The notes beneath the pieces were generated by a model. That model made no database searches and was not told the origin of the DNA. It saw nothing but the letters and a program-made list of their open reading frames with translations. A stretch of DNA of 64,000 bases from Huaxiibacter chinensis (GTDB taxonomy: Bacteria > Pseudomonadota > Gammaproteobacteria > Enterobacterales > Enterobacteriaceae): positions 230,160 to 294,159 of the forward strand of contig NZ_JAJVHF010000005.1 of the NCBI RefSeq assembly GCF_022171985.1. The letters are read 5' to 3'. Below, piece after piece: positions 29,209-40,544 of this stretch. Numbering within the stretch: the stretch's first letter is position 1; the number at the start of each line of letters is the position of its first letter. Both the position numbers and the translations under genes were made by a program.

Positions 29209-29754
29209 TTAAAGATCTTCCGGCCACGGGAAGAGTTCCGCCGTGAATGCCGGCGTGTGATAATAATTCTGTAATGCCCTGATAAAGCGCGCCGGACGTT
29301 CCGGAATGCCGTTCTCAAGATACGCCATCACCTGCGCGTGCACGCGGCGCTGGAAAACAATGCGATCGGGCTCAACGTCACCTTCCAGATTATCGCAGCT
29401 GACGTTGAACGGATAACCTGCCGACACGCAGAACAACCACTCTAAAGCCTGGGGTTTGACCTCAACATCTTCAAACTGCCCTTGCGTCACGGCATCGCGC
29501 CCGTCCGGGCAGTACCAGTAACCAAAGTCCACCTGTTCACGGCGCGCTTTACCGGCAATGCACCAGTGCGATATTTCGTGCAGCGCGCTGGCGTAAAAGC
29601 CATGGGCAAACACAACGCGGTTGTAAGGCACTTCGGCATCTGCAGGAAGATAGATCGGTTCGTCGTCACCTTTAATCAGACGGGTATTAAAATCATCCGC
29701 AAAGCAGCCGTTAAAAATCTCAATCAGCTGTGCGTAATTATGCGTACTGTTCAT
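29209..29754 (-). CDS. epmC: Elongation factor P hydroxylase EpmC (YfcM)
   Basis: 181 residues. HEISHW near residue 58 looks like the metal-binding motif of this non-canonical hydroxylase. EpmC hydroxylates the beta-lysyl-lysine residue of EF-P after EpmA and EpmB action. The ATG shares one base with the yfcA stop (TAATG), implying translational coupling. Confidence 0.95.
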   Translation of the reverse strand: MNSTHNYAQLIEIFNGCFADDFNTRLIKGDDEPIYLPADAEVPYNRVVFAHGFYASALHEISHWCIAGKARREQVDFGYWYCPDGRDAVTQGQFEDVEVKPQALEWLFCVSAGYPFNVSCDNLEGDVEPDRIVFQRRVHAQVMAYLENGIPERPARFIRALQNYYHTPAFTAELFPWPEDL

Positions 29755-30563
29755 TAGTTCATCCCCAACCAGTGGAGGATCTCCTGTCCGTGGCTGTCAT
29801 AAAGAAGTTTGGCACTCATCACCGCCGATACAATGACAATCATGGGTCGAATGAGTTTTTGCCCTTTGCTTAAAACCAGACGCGAGCCGACGCGTGCGCC
29901 TAAAAACTGCCCCACCATCATGACAAATCCCGTCGCCCAGATAACTTTGCCGCCAATGATAAACAGCAGCAGTCCGCCGACGTTGGAGGTGGCATTCAGC
30001 ACTTTGGCGTGGGCGGTGGATTTCGCAAGATTAAATCCCGCCAGGGTCACAAAGGCCAGCGCATAAAAGGAACCCGCACCCGGGCCGAAGAAACCGTCGT
30101 AGAAGCCGACGCACCCGCCCGCAATCAGGGCAAAAGGCAGGCCGTGCAGGCGACGCTGGCGGTCCTCTTCTCCCAGTTTTGGCATCAGTAAAAAATAGAG
30201 TCCGATGCAAATTACCAGGATGGGCAGGATTTGGCGCAGAATATCTGACTGAACGTGCTGCACCAGCAGCGCGCCGGTGGTGGAACCGATAAACGTCATC
30301 AGAATGTTGAGCTTCTGATCGGCTAAATTGACCACTTTACGACGAATAAAATAGAGCGACGCGGATAGCGAACCGCCGCACGCCTGCAATTTATTGGTCG
30401 CCAGCGCCTGGGCGGGACTCATTCCCGCAGCCAGTAACGCAGGGACCGTCAGCAATCCGCCGCCGCCGGCCAGTGCATCAATAAATCCTGCGAGCATGGC
30501 AACAAAAAACAGCACCACCAGCAGTGCCGGTGACACCATAAACAGATCGACGAAATTATCCAT
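29754..30563 (-). CDS. yfcA: TauE/SafE-family membrane transporter YfcA
   Basis: 269 residues, about eight membrane helices in two repeats. Typical motifs are DALAGGGGLLTVPALLAAGM near the N-terminus and GGCVGFYDGFFGPGAGSF in the second half. The family exports or imports sulfonate, sulfite or related organic anions; the YfcA substrate is unknown. One-base TAATG overlaps link it to both mepA upstream and epmC downstream. Confidence 0.95.
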   Translation of the reverse strand: MDNFVDLFMVSPALLVVLFFVAMLAGFIDALAGGGGLLTVPALLAAGMSPAQALATNKLQACGGSLSASLYFIRRKVVNLADQKLNILMTFIGSTTGALLVQHVQSDILRQILPILVICIGLYFLLMPKLGEEDRQRRLHGLPFALIAGGCVGFYDGFFGPGAGSFYALAFVTLAGFNLAKSTAHAKVLNATSNVGGLLLFIIGGKVIWATGFVMMVGQFLGARVGSRLVLSKGQKLIRPMIVIVSAVMSAKLLYDSHGQEILHWLGMN

Positions 30564-31387
30564 TAAAGTACATGCTCATCCAGTAGCGCCTGGCAGGAAG
30601 GCGGCAACGGAGGCGGTGTCTTCTTCTCAGGCTTAGAGGTTCCAGGTTTAGCCGGTTCAAACCAGCTTTGCAGTTCCGCGCCACAACCATCGCCTGGCGG
30701 CGGTAACGGCTGATCTTCACATTCCAGGCTGTTCGCCGGGCAGCGCAGACGCACATGCATATGCGCACGGTGCTGGAACCACGGGCGCACTTTGCGCAGC
30801 CAGTCCCGGTCGGTTCCGGCATCCAGACACAGCTGTTGCTTAATGGCCGGGTTCACGAAGATACGCGTCACGTCGTTATCGTTCGCCGCCAGCTTAATCA
30901 TGCTGGAAACCTCTTTTGACCACAGAGACGGCACGACATTTTTACCGTCACGCGCGACCAGGTCCAGCGCCTGCGGCTTAAGCAACTGCGCGGAACTCCA
31001 GCGCGTTTGCGGTAACTGCAGGAAAATATCCACATCCAGACCGGACTGATGGCTGGCATGCCCGCCGTTGAACCGTCCGCCCGCAGGCATGCCCATATCC
31101 CCAATCAGCATCGTCCCCAGCCCCAGGTTATGCACCTGATTGCCCAGCCGCTGGATAAACAGCACCAGATCCGGGTGGCCGAAGTAGCGTCGCTGGTCAG
31201 TACGCATCACCTGATACGTCTCCGACTGTAACGGAAGCGCCTCAGCACCGACGATACAGCCATTGGAGAATGCCCCAATGGACTGCGCGCTGCCCGCCAC
31301 CGGATGGGTGATTTTTTGCCACGGCGTGGCGGCCAGACTGCCCGCGCTGGCCAGCAGAGCCAGCAGGGCGATTGCGGTTTTTTTCAT
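30563..31387 (-). CDS. mepA: Penicillin-insensitive murein endopeptidase MepA
   Basis: 274 residues with a signal peptide ([19 protein letters not shown]). LAS-family zinc peptidase motifs: H-x6-D in [16 protein letters not shown] near residue 110 and the H-x-H of HRAHMHVRL near 207. It cuts DD-crosslinks (and LD links) in periplasmic peptidoglycan. It starts 2 nt after aroC ends and overlaps yfcA by one base. Confidence 0.97.
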   Translation of the reverse strand: MKKTAIALLALLASAGSLAATPWQKITHPVAGSAQSIGAFSNGCIVGAEALPLQSETYQVMRTDQRRYFGHPDLVLFIQRLGNQVHNLGLGTMLIGDMGMPAGGRFNGGHASHQSGLDVDIFLQLPQTRWSSAQLLKPQALDLVARDGKNVVPSLWSKEVSSMIKLAANDNDVTRIFVNPAIKQQLCLDAGTDRDWLRKVRPWFQHRAHMHVRLRCPANSLECEDQPLPPPGDGCGAELQSWFEPAKPGTSKPEKKTPPPLPPSCQALLDEHVL

Positions 31388-31389
31388 GT

Positions 31390-32475
31390 TTACCAGCGTG
31401 GAAGTGTCGTCGTCACATCGGCATTCTGCGCACGCTGGCGCAGGAAGTGATCCATCAGCACAATCGCCAGCATCGCTTCGGCAATTGGCACCGCACGGAT
31501 CCCCACACAGGGATCGTGACGACCTTTGGTGATCATCTCAACTTCTTCACCAGCGCGGTTCAGCGTACGCCCTGGCACCGTAATACTGGAGGTGGGCTTC
31601 AGCGCGATATTGGCCACAATCTGTTGACCACTGCTGATCCCACCAAGAATGCCGCCCGCATGGTTACTCTGGAAGCCCTCATGGGTGATTTCGTCGCGGT
31701 TCTGGCTGCCGCGAAGCTGAACCACGTCAAAACCGTCGCCAATTTCCACGCCTTTGACCGCGTTAATGCTCATCATAGCGTGGGCAATATCGGCGTCGAG
31801 ACGGTCAAATACCGGCTCACCTAAGCCCGGCGGAACGCCATCGGCGACAACCGTGACTTTCGCACCGATAGAATCGCCCTCTTTTTTCAGGCCGCGCATC
31901 AGTTCGTCCAGCGCGTCGAGCTTGTCTGCATCGGCGCAGAAGAACGGGTTCTGTTCGACCAGATCCCAGTCTTTGATAGCCAGCGGGATGTCGCCCATCT
32001 GCGTCAGGCAACCGCGAATAACGATGCCAAATTTCTGCGCCAGATATTTTTTGGCAATCGCCCCTGCCGCAACGCGCATCGCGGTTTCACGGGCGGAGGA
32101 ACGCCCGCCGCCGCGATAGTCGCGGAAACCGTATTTTTGCTCGTAGGTATAGTCGGCATGCCCCGGACGGAACACATCTTTGATGCTGCCGTAATCCTGA
32201 GATCGCTGGTCGGTATTTTCAATCAGCAGGCCGATGCTGGTGCCGGTTGTGCGCCCTTCAAAGACGCCGGAGAGAATTTTGACCTGATCCGGCTCGCGAC
32301 GCTGCGTGGTGTAGCGAGAGGTCCCCGGACGACGACGGTCGAGGTCGTGCTGTAAATCTGCTTCGGTCAGTTCGATTCCCGGCGGCACGCCGTCAACGAT
32401 ACAGCCGAGCGCCAGACCGTGCGACTCCCCGAAGGTGGTCACGCGGAATAATTGTCCAATACTGTTTCCTGCCAT
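31390..32475 (-). CDS. aroC: Chorismate synthase AroC
   Basis: 361 residues, equal to E. coli AroC. Signatures: [14 protein letters not shown] at the N-terminus, [19 protein letters not shown] in the middle and GRHDPCVG with RAVPIAEAM near the C-terminus. An FMNH2-dependent enzyme making chorismate from EPSP. ATG 32475 is preferred to GTG 32478 by family start and a GGAG site. Confidence 0.98.
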   Translation of the reverse strand: MAGNSIGQLFRVTTFGESHGLALGCIVDGVPPGIELTEADLQHDLDRRRPGTSRYTTQRREPDQVKILSGVFEGRTTGTSIGLLIENTDQRSQDYGSIKDVFRPGHADYTYEQKYGFRDYRGGGRSSARETAMRVAAGAIAKKYLAQKFGIVIRGCLTQMGDIPLAIKDWDLVEQNPFFCADADKLDALDELMRGLKKEGDSIGAKVTVVADGVPPGLGEPVFDRLDADIAHAMMSINAVKGVEIGDGFDVVQLRGSQNRDEITHEGFQSNHAGGILGGISSGQQIVANIALKPTSSITVPGRTLNRAGEEVEMITKGRHDPCVGIRAVPIAEAMLAIVLMDHFLRQRAQNADVTTTLPRW

Positions 32476-32535
32476 CACGGCTCCGATGTCGTTATTTGTG
32501 TTTGAGCGTTGTGAAACGGGCCGAAGCCCGCTGGA

Positions 32536-33468
32536 TTAATCTTTATAGATGCTGAAGTATTCACGTGCCGCAATGAGCTGCGCTTTGGTCAGCATAAAGA
32601 CGCCTTCCCCGCCGTTATCAAACTCAAGCCAGGTGAAAGGCACATCCGGGTACTGCTCCATCAGATGTACCATGCTGTTACCGACTTCACAAATCAGAAT
32701 ACCGTTATCCGTCAGGTAATCCGGCGCACAGGCCAGAATACGACGCGTCAGCTTCAGGCCATCGGTACCTGATGCCAGGCCCAGTTCCGGCTCGTGACGG
32801 TACTCATTCGGCAGGTCGGACATATCCTCTGCGTCAACGTACGGTGGATTCGTGACGATCAGGTCGTACTGCACTTTTGGCAGTTCGCGGAACAGATCGG
32901 AGCGGATTGGCGTGACATGATGAATCAGGCCGTGCTCTTCGATATTGTGCTCGGTCACGGCCAGCGCATCGGTGGAGATGTCCACGGCGTCCACTTCCGC
33001 TTCCGGGTAGGCATACGCACAGGCAATGGCAATACAGCCGCTGCCGGTACACATATCCAGAATATGCTCTGGCTGATGATGAATCAGCCCTTCAAAGTGG
33101 TTGTTGATCAGTTCGCCAATCGGCGAGCGCGGCACCAGCACGCGTTCATCAACATAGAATTCGTGACCACAGAACCAGGCTTTGTTGGTGAGATAGGCCA
33201 CCGGAATGCGCTCGTTCACACGGCGGATGACGCGCTCCACGATGCGGTGCTTTTCACTGGAGGTCAGGCGCGCCGTGCGCATATCTTCCGGTATATCGAG
33301 CGGCAGATAAAGCGACGGCAGGACCAGTTGAACGGCCTCGTCCCAGGGATTATCGGTTCCGTGACCGTACCAGATATTGGCGGCGCTAAAGCGGCTGACC
33401 GACCAACGCAACATGTCCTGTATGGTATGCAGCTCGTTTACTGCTTCATCGACAAATATTTTATCCAC
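32536..33468 (-). CDS. prmB: Ribosomal protein uL3 N5-glutamine methyltransferase PrmB
   Basis: 310 residues: an N-terminal helical substrate-recognition part and a Rossmann methyltransferase domain with [15 protein letters not shown] (SAM motif I) and the N-P-P-Y motif in [13 protein letters not shown] that binds the glutamine amide. It methylates Gln150 of ribosomal protein L3. Heads the leftward operon with aroC 60 nt downstream; divergent from smrB. Confidence 0.97.
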   Translation of the reverse strand: MDKIFVDEAVNELHTIQDMLRWSVSRFSAANIWYGHGTDNPWDEAVQLVLPSLYLPLDIPEDMRTARLTSSEKHRIVERVIRRVNERIPVAYLTNKAWFCGHEFYVDERVLVPRSPIGELINNHFEGLIHHQPEHILDMCTGSGCIAIACAYAYPEAEVDAVDISTDALAVTEHNIEEHGLIHHVTPIRSDLFRELPKVQYDLIVTNPPYVDAEDMSDLPNEYRHEPELGLASGTDGLKLTRRILACAPDYLTDNGILICEVGNSMVHLMEQYPDVPFTWLEFDNGGEGVFMLTKAQLIAAREYFSIYKD

Positions 33469-33613
33469 TTTTCCCTCCAGGGCATGCTCGCTTAATTTTC
33501 GGCGGCTAGTTTGCCATGAAGACGGGGATAAATCAGCAATGACGCGTGCCGCTTGAGGTTAAAAAATGCGTTTAGTGCGGTACACTGTCGGAAATAAGAG
33601 ATGAGACTGACCC

Positions 33614-34165
33614 ATGAAGAAGAAAATGCCGCTTACCGAGGAGGATCAAACGCTGTTTCGCCAGCTCATGAGCGGGACGCGGCAAATGAAGCAGGACACC
33701 ATTGTCCATCGCCCGGCCCGCAAAAAAGTGACCGACGTACCGGTAAAGCGTTTGATTCAGGAACAGGCCGATAACAGCCACTATTTTTCAGACGAATTTC
33801 AGCCTCTGCTGAACACACAGGGCGCAGTGAAATATGTTCGGGAAGATGTGAGTCATTTTGAACTGAAGAAGTTGCGCCGTGGTGATTACTCCCCGGAGCT
33901 GTTTCTCGATTTGCACGGCCTGACGCAAATGCAGGCGAAACAGGAACTGGGCGCGCTCATTGCCGCCTGCCGTCGGGAGCATGTTTTTTGCACCTGCGTG
34001 ATGCACGGGCACGGTAAACACATTCTTAAACAGCAAACGCCGTTATGGCTGGCTCAGCATCCTCACGTGATGGCTTTCCATCAGGCACCCAAAGAGTACG
34101 GCGGAGATGCCGCGCTGCTGGTGTTGATTGAGGTAGAAGAGTGGCAGCCACCTGAGCTGCCCTGA
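33614..34165 (+). CDS. smrB: Ribosome-rescue endonuclease SmrB
   Basis: 183 residues: a basic, helical N-terminal extension ([19 protein letters not shown]...) and a C-terminal Smr domain (about 90-175) with LDLHGLT and the HGHGKHIL motif. SmrB cleaves mRNA between collided ribosomes. Single gene on the plus strand between prmB and the convergent sixA. Confidence 0.95.
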   Translation: MKKKMPLTEEDQTLFRQLMSGTRQMKQDTIVHRPARKKVTDVPVKRLIQEQADNSHYFSDEFQPLLNTQGAVKYVREDVSHFELKKLRRGDYSPELFLDLHGLTQMQAKQELGALIAACRREHVFCTCVMHGHGKHILKQQTPLWLAQHPHVMAFHQAPKEYGGDAALLVLIEVEEWQPPELP

Positions 34166-34208
34166 CAGGCTGGCGGGGCAAAGAGATCCCCGCCTGTCGT
34201 GCGTCACG

Positions 34209-34694
34209 TCAGATAGCTTTTGCCATCTTCAAATTACACGGACTCATCTGCCAGTTGAATATCCCTTTGCCTGTCTCGTCAAGAGAGACATTGGCAATGG
34301 CAGAGGTCGAGAACATCGGCGGCGTTTCGCCAGGGCACAGTTCTGCGACCAGGTAGCCGACCAGCGGCAGGTGGGAAATCACCAGTGCAGAAGCGACCCC
34401 TTCATTGCACAGCGTCTGAAGATAGGCGCTGACCAGGCCGACGTCACCACAGGGGGTGAGTTCAGGAAGGACATCCACGCCTTCTGGCAGGTGCATACAT
34501 TCCCCCACCACATCCAGTGTCTGTTCAGCACGCAGGAACGGACTCACCAGAACACGTTCAATGTCCACTTTTTGACCTTCTAACCAGGTGGCCATTTGAC
34601 GGGATTCGTCACAGCCGCAGGTTGTTAAAGGACGAACAGAGTCACTGGCGGCATCGAGTGCCGCGTCACCGTGACGCATGATAAAAACTTGCAT
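34209..34694 (-). CDS. sixA: Phosphohistidine phosphatase SixA
   Basis: 161 residues of the histidine-phosphatase superfamily; nucleophile His8 in MRHGDA. It removes phosphate from histidine phosphotransfer proteins; NPr of the nitrogen PTS is a known target, and ArcB has been proposed. Its promoter must lie in the 206-nt gap after fadJ, where I see no clear terminator. Confidence 0.95.
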   Translation of the reverse strand: MQVFIMRHGDAALDAASDSVRPLTTCGCDESRQMATWLEGQKVDIERVLVSPFLRAEQTLDVVGECMHLPEGVDVLPELTPCGDVGLVSAYLQTLCNEGVASALVISHLPLVGYLVAELCPGETPPMFSTSAIANVSLDETGKGIFNWQMSPCNLKMAKAI

Positions 34695-34900
34695 ATTGCA
34701 CCGCTTTTGTTAACCAGGAGCATCAGCGCTGACTACCCGCAAACCGTTCGAGGTAGAAAACCTGATGGCCGGGCATTGTGCCTGATCCATTCGGTGAATG
34801 AAACGCTGTTTTTTACCTCAGTGGCGTAAGTATAGTCAATAACTGTTTACAAAATCGCCATCAAAGGGTCATTCAACTCAGGATTTACGCTTCTTTGACC

Positions 34901-37048
34901 TTAACTTACAAGATCAGATTCCTTTGCGGGCCAAAAGGTCTGGCTCCGCTCCGCCATTCGCAATAATGCGTCACAAGGGGTAAACCGTGGACCGTATTGC
35001 GTTGCCAGGCGCTGTAAAATCGCCACCACTTCGCTCGTGCCCAGCGTGTCCATATACCGGAATGGACCGCCCAGGAACGGCGGGAAACCAATACCAAACA
35101 CGGCACCGATATCCCCGTCTCGCGCACTCTTAATGACCTGCTCATCAAAGCAGCGTGCCGCCTCATTGAGCATCATCATGACGCACCGTTCAGCGCACTG
35201 CTGCGCCGACAATTTGCCCTGTCCGCTGGCATGAATGAGCCCATAAACCGAAGGGTCAACCTGTTTCTTGCTTTTACGCCCTTTGGCGGCGTAAAGATAG
35301 AAACCACGACCATTTTTTCTGCCTTTGCGATCGTCATTCAAAATTGCCGAAACAATGTTTGCAGGCGGGCTAAAACGTTCTCCGTAAGCTGCTTCGAGCA
35401 CAGGAATAATTTTAGTGCCGGTATCAATTCCCACCTCATCCAAAAGTTGGATTGGACCAACGGGGAAACCAAACTTAACTAAGGCGTTATCGACGTGTTC
35501 AATCTTCTCGCCTTCGGTCAACAGCCGCATCGCTTCATTGATATAGGGGGCAAGAACGCGGTTAACGTAAAAACCGGCTTTATCTGCCACTACCACCGGT
35601 GTTTTCCCCTGCTTTTTAGCCAGTTTGACCACCGTCGCCACGGTTTGCGCACTGGTTCCGGCATGGGGGATAACCTCTACCAGCGGCATTTTTTCCACCG
35701 GGCTGAAGAAGTGCAGACCTATCACCTGCTCAGGGCGTGCTGCGTTGGCCGCGATATCCCCTATCGGCAACGAGGAGGTATTCGACGCAAAAATCGTGTG
35801 CGGGGCACAGAATTGCTCAACCTCAGCCACCATTTGCTGTTTGAGTTCCAGCGATTCAAATACGGCTTCAATCACCACATCCCGGTGCTGGAAACCACGG
35901 TAATCTGTCGTGCCAGAGATGAGCGCCATCGTGCGATCGCGTTCGCCACTCTTTATATGGCGGCGCTTGACCTTTTGATCAAGCAGTTGCCAGCTATATT
36001 GCAACGCGTGATTGATGCCTTTAGGGTTAATGTCTTTGATACGAACCGGCAAGGCGGCTTTACTGGCGGTTACCCAGGCGATGCCACCGCCCATTAATCC
36101 TCCCCCCAGCACGCCGACAGAGTGAAGCGGTGCTGGTGCTGCCTCGCTTCCGGGATCTTTTTTGACCTCGGTGCTGGCAAAGAAAATGCTGCGCAACGCA
36201 CGCGACTCTGGCGTCATCGCCAGCTCACCGAAGGCTTTTGCTTCAGCGGCATATCCGCTGCTGATGCCCTGAGACAGCCCCGTTTCAATGACGTCAAGAA
36301 TACGTCGCGTCGCAGGATAATTTCCTTTGGTCTTCTGCTCGGTTTTCTTACCCACCCAGTTGAAAAGTAACGAGCGCCCAAGTGGACCGGCCAGAATACG
36401 CTCGCGAACCGGTAAGTGTCGGCTTGTCACGCGATCTTTCAACGCCTGCTCAACGGCGGCCTCAAGAAGTATGGCGTGAGGAACAACCTCATCCACCAGG
36501 CCTGCTTTTAAAGCCTGACGCGGCCGCAACTGTTTACCCGAGAGGATCATCTCCAGCGCAGTGCTCACCCCTACCAGACGGGGCAGTCGCTGCGTGCCGC
36601 CCGAACCGGGAAGCAGGCCTAACTGCACTTCCGGCAAGCCCAGGACCGTTTTTGCATCGTCCGTGCAGATTCGGCTATGGCACGCCAGCGCCAGCTCCAG
36701 ACCGCCCCCCAGACAGGCGCCATGGATCGCAGCGATCACCGGGATCGGCAGGCTGTGGATCTCCGCCATAATCTGCTGCCCCTGGCGGGCGAGATCTTCG
36801 GCCTCTTGCGCATTTTTCGCGCGGGCGATCATGTTGATATCAGCCCCGGCGATAAAGTTATCCGGTTTTCCCGAAATAAAGACCACTCCCCGAATCGATT
36901 TATTCTCGCGAATTTGTTTCACAATCGCGCGGACCTGAGAACCAAATTCGGCCTTCAGCGTGTTCATTTTTTCGTCAGGGACATCGACGGTCACAACGGC
37001 CACGTTGTCGAGGCGGACATGTAAAGTAAATGCAGAATTCAGTTCCAT
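34901..37048 (-). CDS. fadJ: Fatty-acid oxidation complex subunit alpha FadJ
   Basis: 715 residues with two enzymes in one chain: an N-terminal enoyl-CoA hydratase/isomerase (crotonase fold, [15 protein letters not shown] and [15 protein letters not shown]) and a C-terminal 3-hydroxyacyl-CoA dehydrogenase ([15 protein letters not shown]). It is the anaerobic counterpart of FadB. The ATG shares a base with the fadI stop (TAATG), so the subunits are coupled. Confidence 0.97.
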   Translation of the reverse strand: MELNSAFTLHVRLDNVAVVTVDVPDEKMNTLKAEFGSQVRAIVKQIRENKSIRGVVFISGKPDNFIAGADINMIARAKNAQEAEDLARQGQQIMAEIHSLPIPVIAAIHGACLGGGLELALACHSRICTDDAKTVLGLPEVQLGLLPGSGGTQRLPRLVGVSTALEMILSGKQLRPRQALKAGLVDEVVPHAILLEAAVEQALKDRVTSRHLPVRERILAGPLGRSLLFNWVGKKTEQKTKGNYPATRRILDVIETGLSQGISSGYAAEAKAFGELAMTPESRALRSIFFASTEVKKDPGSEAAPAPLHSVGVLGGGLMGGGIAWVTASKAALPVRIKDINPKGINHALQYSWQLLDQKVKRRHIKSGERDRTMALISGTTDYRGFQHRDVVIEAVFESLELKQQMVAEVEQFCAPHTIFASNTSSLPIGDIAANAARPEQVIGLHFFSPVEKMPLVEVIPHAGTSAQTVATVVKLAKKQGKTPVVVADKAGFYVNRVLAPYINEAMRLLTEGEKIEHVDNALVKFGFPVGPIQLLDEVGIDTGTKIIPVLEAAYGERFSPPANIVSAILNDDRKGRKNGRGFYLYAAKGRKSKKQVDPSVYGLIHASGQGKLSAQQCAERCVMMMLNEAARCFDEQVIKSARDGDIGAVFGIGFPPFLGGPFRYMDTLGTSEVVAILQRLATQYGPRFTPCDALLRMAERSQTFWPAKESDLVS

Positions 37049-38358
37049 TATTCAGCCTCCAGGACCATTGCCGCGCCCAGGCCGCCGGCAGCACACGCCG
37101 TGACCAGGCCAAAACCGCCGCCGCGACGGCGAAGTTCATGCAGCGTTTGGGTGATCATACGCGCGCCCGTGGCGGCGAAAGGATGCCCGTAGGCAATTGA
37201 TCCGCCCAGCACGTTAAATTTGCTGTCATCCACTTCACCGGTGGCGTGTTGGCGACCAAGTACGTCGCGGGCAAAGCGTTCACTTGCCAGCAGCTGCAGG
37301 TTTGCCAGCGTTTGTGCGGCAAAGGCTTCATGCATATCAATCAAGGTTAAATCAGCAAGCGTGAGCCCGGCGCGCTCAAGCGCCAGCGGCGTAGACCAGG
37401 CAGGCCCCAGCAGCATGTCCTGCCAGACATCAATGGCGGTGAAGGCGTAGCTGCGCAGATAACCCAGCGGTTTCAGCCCCAGTTCGCGCGCGCGGGATTC
37501 GGTCATCAGGATCACCGCAGCCGCACCATCTGTCAGAGGCGTACTGTTCGCGGCGGTCACGGTACCGTGTTGACGATCAAAAGCGGGACGCAGCCTGGCG
37601 TAGTCGGCCAGCGTAGAAGTGCCACGAATGTTGTTATCTTCCGCGAAGGGCTCGCGATACGGGGGGATATAGGCGGTCATCACTTCGTCAGCGAGTTTCC
37701 CTTCCGACCAGGCCTGAGCGGCACGCTGGTGCGAGCGATGTGCCAGTGCATCCTGTTGTTCACGCGTAATGCCGTAGGTTTTCGCCATCTGCTCGGCGGT
37801 GTCGCCCATCCGCAGCCCGGTGGAATATTCCGCCACAGCGGGTGGCACGGGAGCAAGATCCTGCAGGCGAAGCCGGGAGAAGAGTTTGATTTTTTGTCCC
37901 AGGGTCCGGGCCTTATTCACGTCCACCAGCACGCGCGCCAGCTTTTTACTGACGCCAATAGGCAGCACGGAAGAGGAGTCTGCGCCGCCGGCAATGCCTG
38001 CACGGATGGTCCCTGCCATCAGACTTTCGGCGACATTGGCCACAGCCTGGAAACTGGTCGCACAGGCGCGACTGACGCTGTAGGCATCGGTATGCACATT
38101 CATACCGGTACCCAGCACAATTTCACGGGCAATATTGGGCGCAGCAGGCATCTGCACCACCTGCCCAAAAACTAATTGTTCGATAACTTCGGGAGGTATT
38201 TCGCTGCGAGCCAGCATCTCCCCGACGACCATTTTCCCCAGATCAATGGCCGGTATTCCGTGGAACGCCGTTGCCTGACGCGCAAACGGCGTACGCAATC
38301 CACTGACAATGGCAATGCGGTCGCCCTGACGGGTGACAAGCGGTAGTGCCTGACTCAT
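37048..38358 (-). CDS. fadI: Acetyl-CoA acyltransferase FadI
   Basis: 436 residues, equal to E. coli FadI. Thiolase residues: nucleophile Cys in [10 protein letters not shown] near residue 99, His in [16 protein letters not shown] and Cys in TACAAGGLG. It cleaves 3-ketoacyl-CoA in beta-oxidation and forms a complex with FadJ. ATG 38358 follows a GGGGAG site; an in-frame start 30 nt upstream is not supported. FadR-type operator upstream. Confidence 0.97.
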   Translation of the reverse strand: MSQALPLVTRQGDRIAIVSGLRTPFARQATAFHGIPAIDLGKMVVGEMLARSEIPPEVIEQLVFGQVVQMPAAPNIAREIVLGTGMNVHTDAYSVSRACATSFQAVANVAESLMAGTIRAGIAGGADSSSVLPIGVSKKLARVLVDVNKARTLGQKIKLFSRLRLQDLAPVPPAVAEYSTGLRMGDTAEQMAKTYGITREQQDALAHRSHQRAAQAWSEGKLADEVMTAYIPPYREPFAEDNNIRGTSTLADYARLRPAFDRQHGTVTAANSTPLTDGAAAVILMTESRARELGLKPLGYLRSYAFTAIDVWQDMLLGPAWSTPLALERAGLTLADLTLIDMHEAFAAQTLANLQLLASERFARDVLGRQHATGEVDDSKFNVLGGSIAYGHPFAATGARMITQTLHELRRRGGGFGLVTACAAGGLGAAMVLEAE

Positions 38359-38387
38359 AACGCTCCCCTGTGTATAGCAAATATGCA

Positions 38388-38404
38388 AAGTGGTCTGACC
38401 TGAT
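38388..38404 (-). promoter_or_regulatory. fadI: FadR-type operator before fadI
   Basis: Minus-strand ATCAGGTCAGACCACTT keeps the GGTC-N-GACC core of the FadR consensus. It lies 30-46 nt before the fadI ATG, over the expected promoter. Long-chain acyl-CoA would release FadR and derepress fadIJ. Confidence 0.72.
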
Positions 38405-38483
38405 AATAGTCTTAACCATTTTTTTACATTCAGCCAATGAGGGAAGCGAAAAATTGCGAGCTAAAACACAGAGAACAAAAAGA

Positions 38484-38508
38484 AAACGCCTCCGGAGGAC
38501 GGAGGCGT
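38484..38508 (-). terminator. Terminator of yfcZ
   Basis: AACGCCTCCG-GAGGA-CGGAGGCGTT is a 10-bp stem with a 5-nt loop. On the minus strand it is followed by TTCTTTTTG. It lies 11 nt past the yfcZ stop and insulates fadI from yfcZ transcription. Confidence 0.75.
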
Positions 38509-38519
38509 TGCAGGCAGGA

Positions 38520-38804
38520 TTAACGCAGACCGAGCTGGAAAATCAGCGTTTCGGCTTCACAGGCAAAGACGAAGTCAATATCAAGCTGAACGCCGCCCTC
38601 TACGTCAGTAAAGGTCGATTTGATGTCACAGGGTTCAGATTCGACATCACGCGCACGTTTAGTCAGTGCGGCCAGGGTCTCTTCGGCTTCTGCACGATTG
38701 GTAAAAACGCGGCTGTAAGACGCGGTGCAATCGGTGTTGTCCATAATGGTGCCAACATCCATACAGCAGCAAACCGGGGTTTCATCAGCACTGCATTTAC
38801 TCAT
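38520..38804 (-). CDS. yfcZ: Conserved protein YfcZ
   Basis: 94 residues of the YfcZ/YiiS family. The N-terminus is cysteine-rich (MSKCSADETPVCCCMD) with further cysteines at about 26, 59 and 82, which suggests metal or redox chemistry, though none is proven. Divergent from fadL and downstream of nothing else, so monocistronic. Function unknown. Confidence 0.93.
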   Translation of the reverse strand: MSKCSADETPVCCCMDVGTIMDNTDCTASYSRVFTNRAEAEETLAALTKRARDVESEPCDIKSTFTDVEGGVQLDIDFVFACEAETLIFQLGLR

Positions 38805-39050
38805 AGCTCAATTTCCTCTGTATTCGCGTTCAACGCGAGATAGACACGATAGGGCTATTTTACGCTCCTGCTCAGAGCCTCTCCAGTCGTTAATGAGGCA
38901 GAAGGAGATAAGTGACCAATATCACACTAAAAAATGATCCAGAACAAAAATCACCCTTTTTGATGAGCGGCAGTGGTCGCATTTTTGCCACGCAGATCCC
39001 GTTTCGTAAAACATGTTTGAAAAACTTAAGAAACAAACTTGCAACATCAC

Positions 39051-39067
39051 ATCTGGTCCGACCTATA
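39051..39067 (+). promoter_or_regulatory. fadL: FadR operator 1 of fadL
   Basis: ATCTGGTCCGACCTATA: core TGGTCCGACC matches the FadR consensus fully, and the site resembles the distal fadL operator of E. coli. Confidence 0.82.
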
Positions 39068-39074
39068 CTCTCGC

Positions 39075-39091
39075 CACTGGTCTGATTTCTA
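39075..39091 (+). promoter_or_regulatory. fadL: FadR operator 2 of fadL
   Basis: CACTGGTCTGATTTCTA has a perfect left half and a weaker right half. It starts 24 nt after operator 1, the same tandem arrangement as in E. coli fadL. Confidence 0.75.
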
Positions 39092-39176
39092 AGTGTTACC
39101 ACAGACCCTACACTTCGCGCTCCTGTTACTACGTGTAACAATTATTGAATAAAAATAACTCAATGAGGTTATGGTC

Positions 39177-40499
39177 ATGAGCCAGAAAACCCTGTTTAAC
39201 AAGACTGCGCTGGCAGTCGCAGTGGCACTCGTATCAACGTCCGCCTGGTCAGCGGGCTTCCAGCTTAATGAGTTCTCCTCTTCTGGCCTTGGCCGTGCTT
39301 ATTCCGGTGAAGGTGCTATTGCCGACGACGCAGGCAATGTCAGCCGTAACCCGGCATTGATTACCATGTTTGATCGTCCGACATTCTCCGCCGGCGCTAT
39401 TTTTGTCGATCCCGATGTAGATATCTCTGGACGTTCACCTACCGGCGCAAGCCTGGGCGCAAAAAATATTGCCCCGACTGCGTGGGTCCCTAACATGCAC
39501 TTTGTCGCGCCAATTAACGATCAGTTTGGTTGGGGCGCATCCGTGACCTCCAACTATGGTCTGGCGACCGAATTCAATAACAACTATGCCGCGGGCGCTT
39601 ACGGCGGCACGACCGACCTGGAAACGCTGAACCTTAACCTGAGCGGTGCGTATCGTCTTGACAGCCACTGGAGCTTCGGTGTGGGCTTCGATGCGGTTTA
39701 CGCAAGAGCGAAAATTGAGCGCTATGCCGGTGACCTGGGCAAGATCGTTGCGGGCTCTGGTGCTCTGCCGCCTGCACTGGCAGGACAAGTTGCCCAGATT
39801 CCAGGCGACACGCAAATTGCCTATCTGAAGGGTGACGAGTGGGGCTTCGGCTGGAACGCCGGTATCCTGTATGAAATTGATAAGAATAACCGCTACGGCT
39901 TTACCTACCGTTCAGAAGTTAAAATCGACTTCGACGGCGACTATAAGAGCGGCCTGCCATCCGCCTATAATCAGATTTTGGGTAATTTTGGCTTACCTTC
40001 AGGCACCAATGGTCGTACAACGGGCGGTTCTCTGACGCTGAACCTGCCTGAAATGTGGGAGCTGTCCGGTTACAACCGCGTTGCACCACAATGGGCCGTT
40101 CACTATAGCCTGACCTACACCAGCTGGAGCCAGTTCCAGGAGCTGAAGGCCACCAACAGCAATGGCGATACTCTCTTTCAGAAAGATGAGAATTTCCGCG
40201 ACGCTTACCGTATCGCGCTGGGTACAACCTATTATATGGATGACAACTGGACGTTCCGTACCGGTATTGCCTTCGATGATAGCCCGGTCCCGGCTGACAA
40301 ACGTTCCATCTCCATTCCGGATCAGGACCGTTTCTGGCTGAGCGCAGGCGCCACCTACGCCTTCAATAAAGATGCTTCTATTGATGCCGGTGTCTCTTAT
40401 ATGCACGGCCAAAAAGTCACCTTCCAGGAAGGCCCGTATGAATTCTCTTCAGAAGGGAAAGCCTGGCTGTACGGCATGAACTTCAACTACGCGTTCTAA
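39177..40499 (+). CDS. fadL: Long-chain fatty-acid outer-membrane channel FadL
   Basis: 440 residues. A signal peptide of about 26 residues ends ...STSAWSA; the mature protein begins [21 protein letters not shown], the N-terminal plug of the 14-strand beta barrel, and ends with the outer-membrane sorting phenylalanine (NFNYAF). It imports long-chain fatty acids and is a receptor for some phages. ATG 39177 has GAGG at 8 nt, while the upstream in-frame ATG 39171 is too close to it. Compared with E. coli, the loop near residues 190-215 is shorter and differs in sequence, as expected for an exposed part. Confidence 0.97.
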   Translation: MSQKTLFNKTALAVAVALVSTSAWSAGFQLNEFSSSGLGRAYSGEGAIADDAGNVSRNPALITMFDRPTFSAGAIFVDPDVDISGRSPTGASLGAKNIAPTAWVPNMHFVAPINDQFGWGASVTSNYGLATEFNNNYAAGAYGGTTDLETLNLNLSGAYRLDSHWSFGVGFDAVYARAKIERYAGDLGKIVAGSGALPPALAGQVAQIPGDTQIAYLKGDEWGFGWNAGILYEIDKNNRYGFTYRSEVKIDFDGDYKSGLPSAYNQILGNFGLPSGTNGRTTGGSLTLNLPEMWELSGYNRVAPQWAVHYSLTYTSWSQFQELKATNSNGDTLFQKDENFRDAYRIALGTTYYMDDNWTFRTGIAFDDSPVPADKRSISIPDQDRFWLSAGATYAFNKDASIDAGVSYMHGQKVTFQEGPYEFSSEGKAWLYGMNFNYAF

Positions 40500-40512
40500 T
40501 ATTCTCCGCATT

Positions 40513-40542
40513 AAAAAAGGTGAGCATTTGCTCACCTTTTTT
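40513..40542. terminator. Bidirectional terminator fadL / mlaA
   Basis: AAAAAAGGTGAGCA-TT-TGCTCACCTTTTTT, a perfect 14-bp stem with A- and T-runs on the two sides, placed between the converging 3' ends. Confidence 0.93.
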
Positions 40543-40544
40543 CT

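Larger units (their letters stand above)
38805..39176. other. yfcZ-fadL divergent control region
   Basis: 372 nt without a gene. The fadL half holds two FadR sites (separate entries). The AT-rich stretch 38930-39050 includes the likely yfcZ promoter but no hexamer pair strong enough to call. I see no small reading frame with a ribosome site. Confidence 0.5.
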
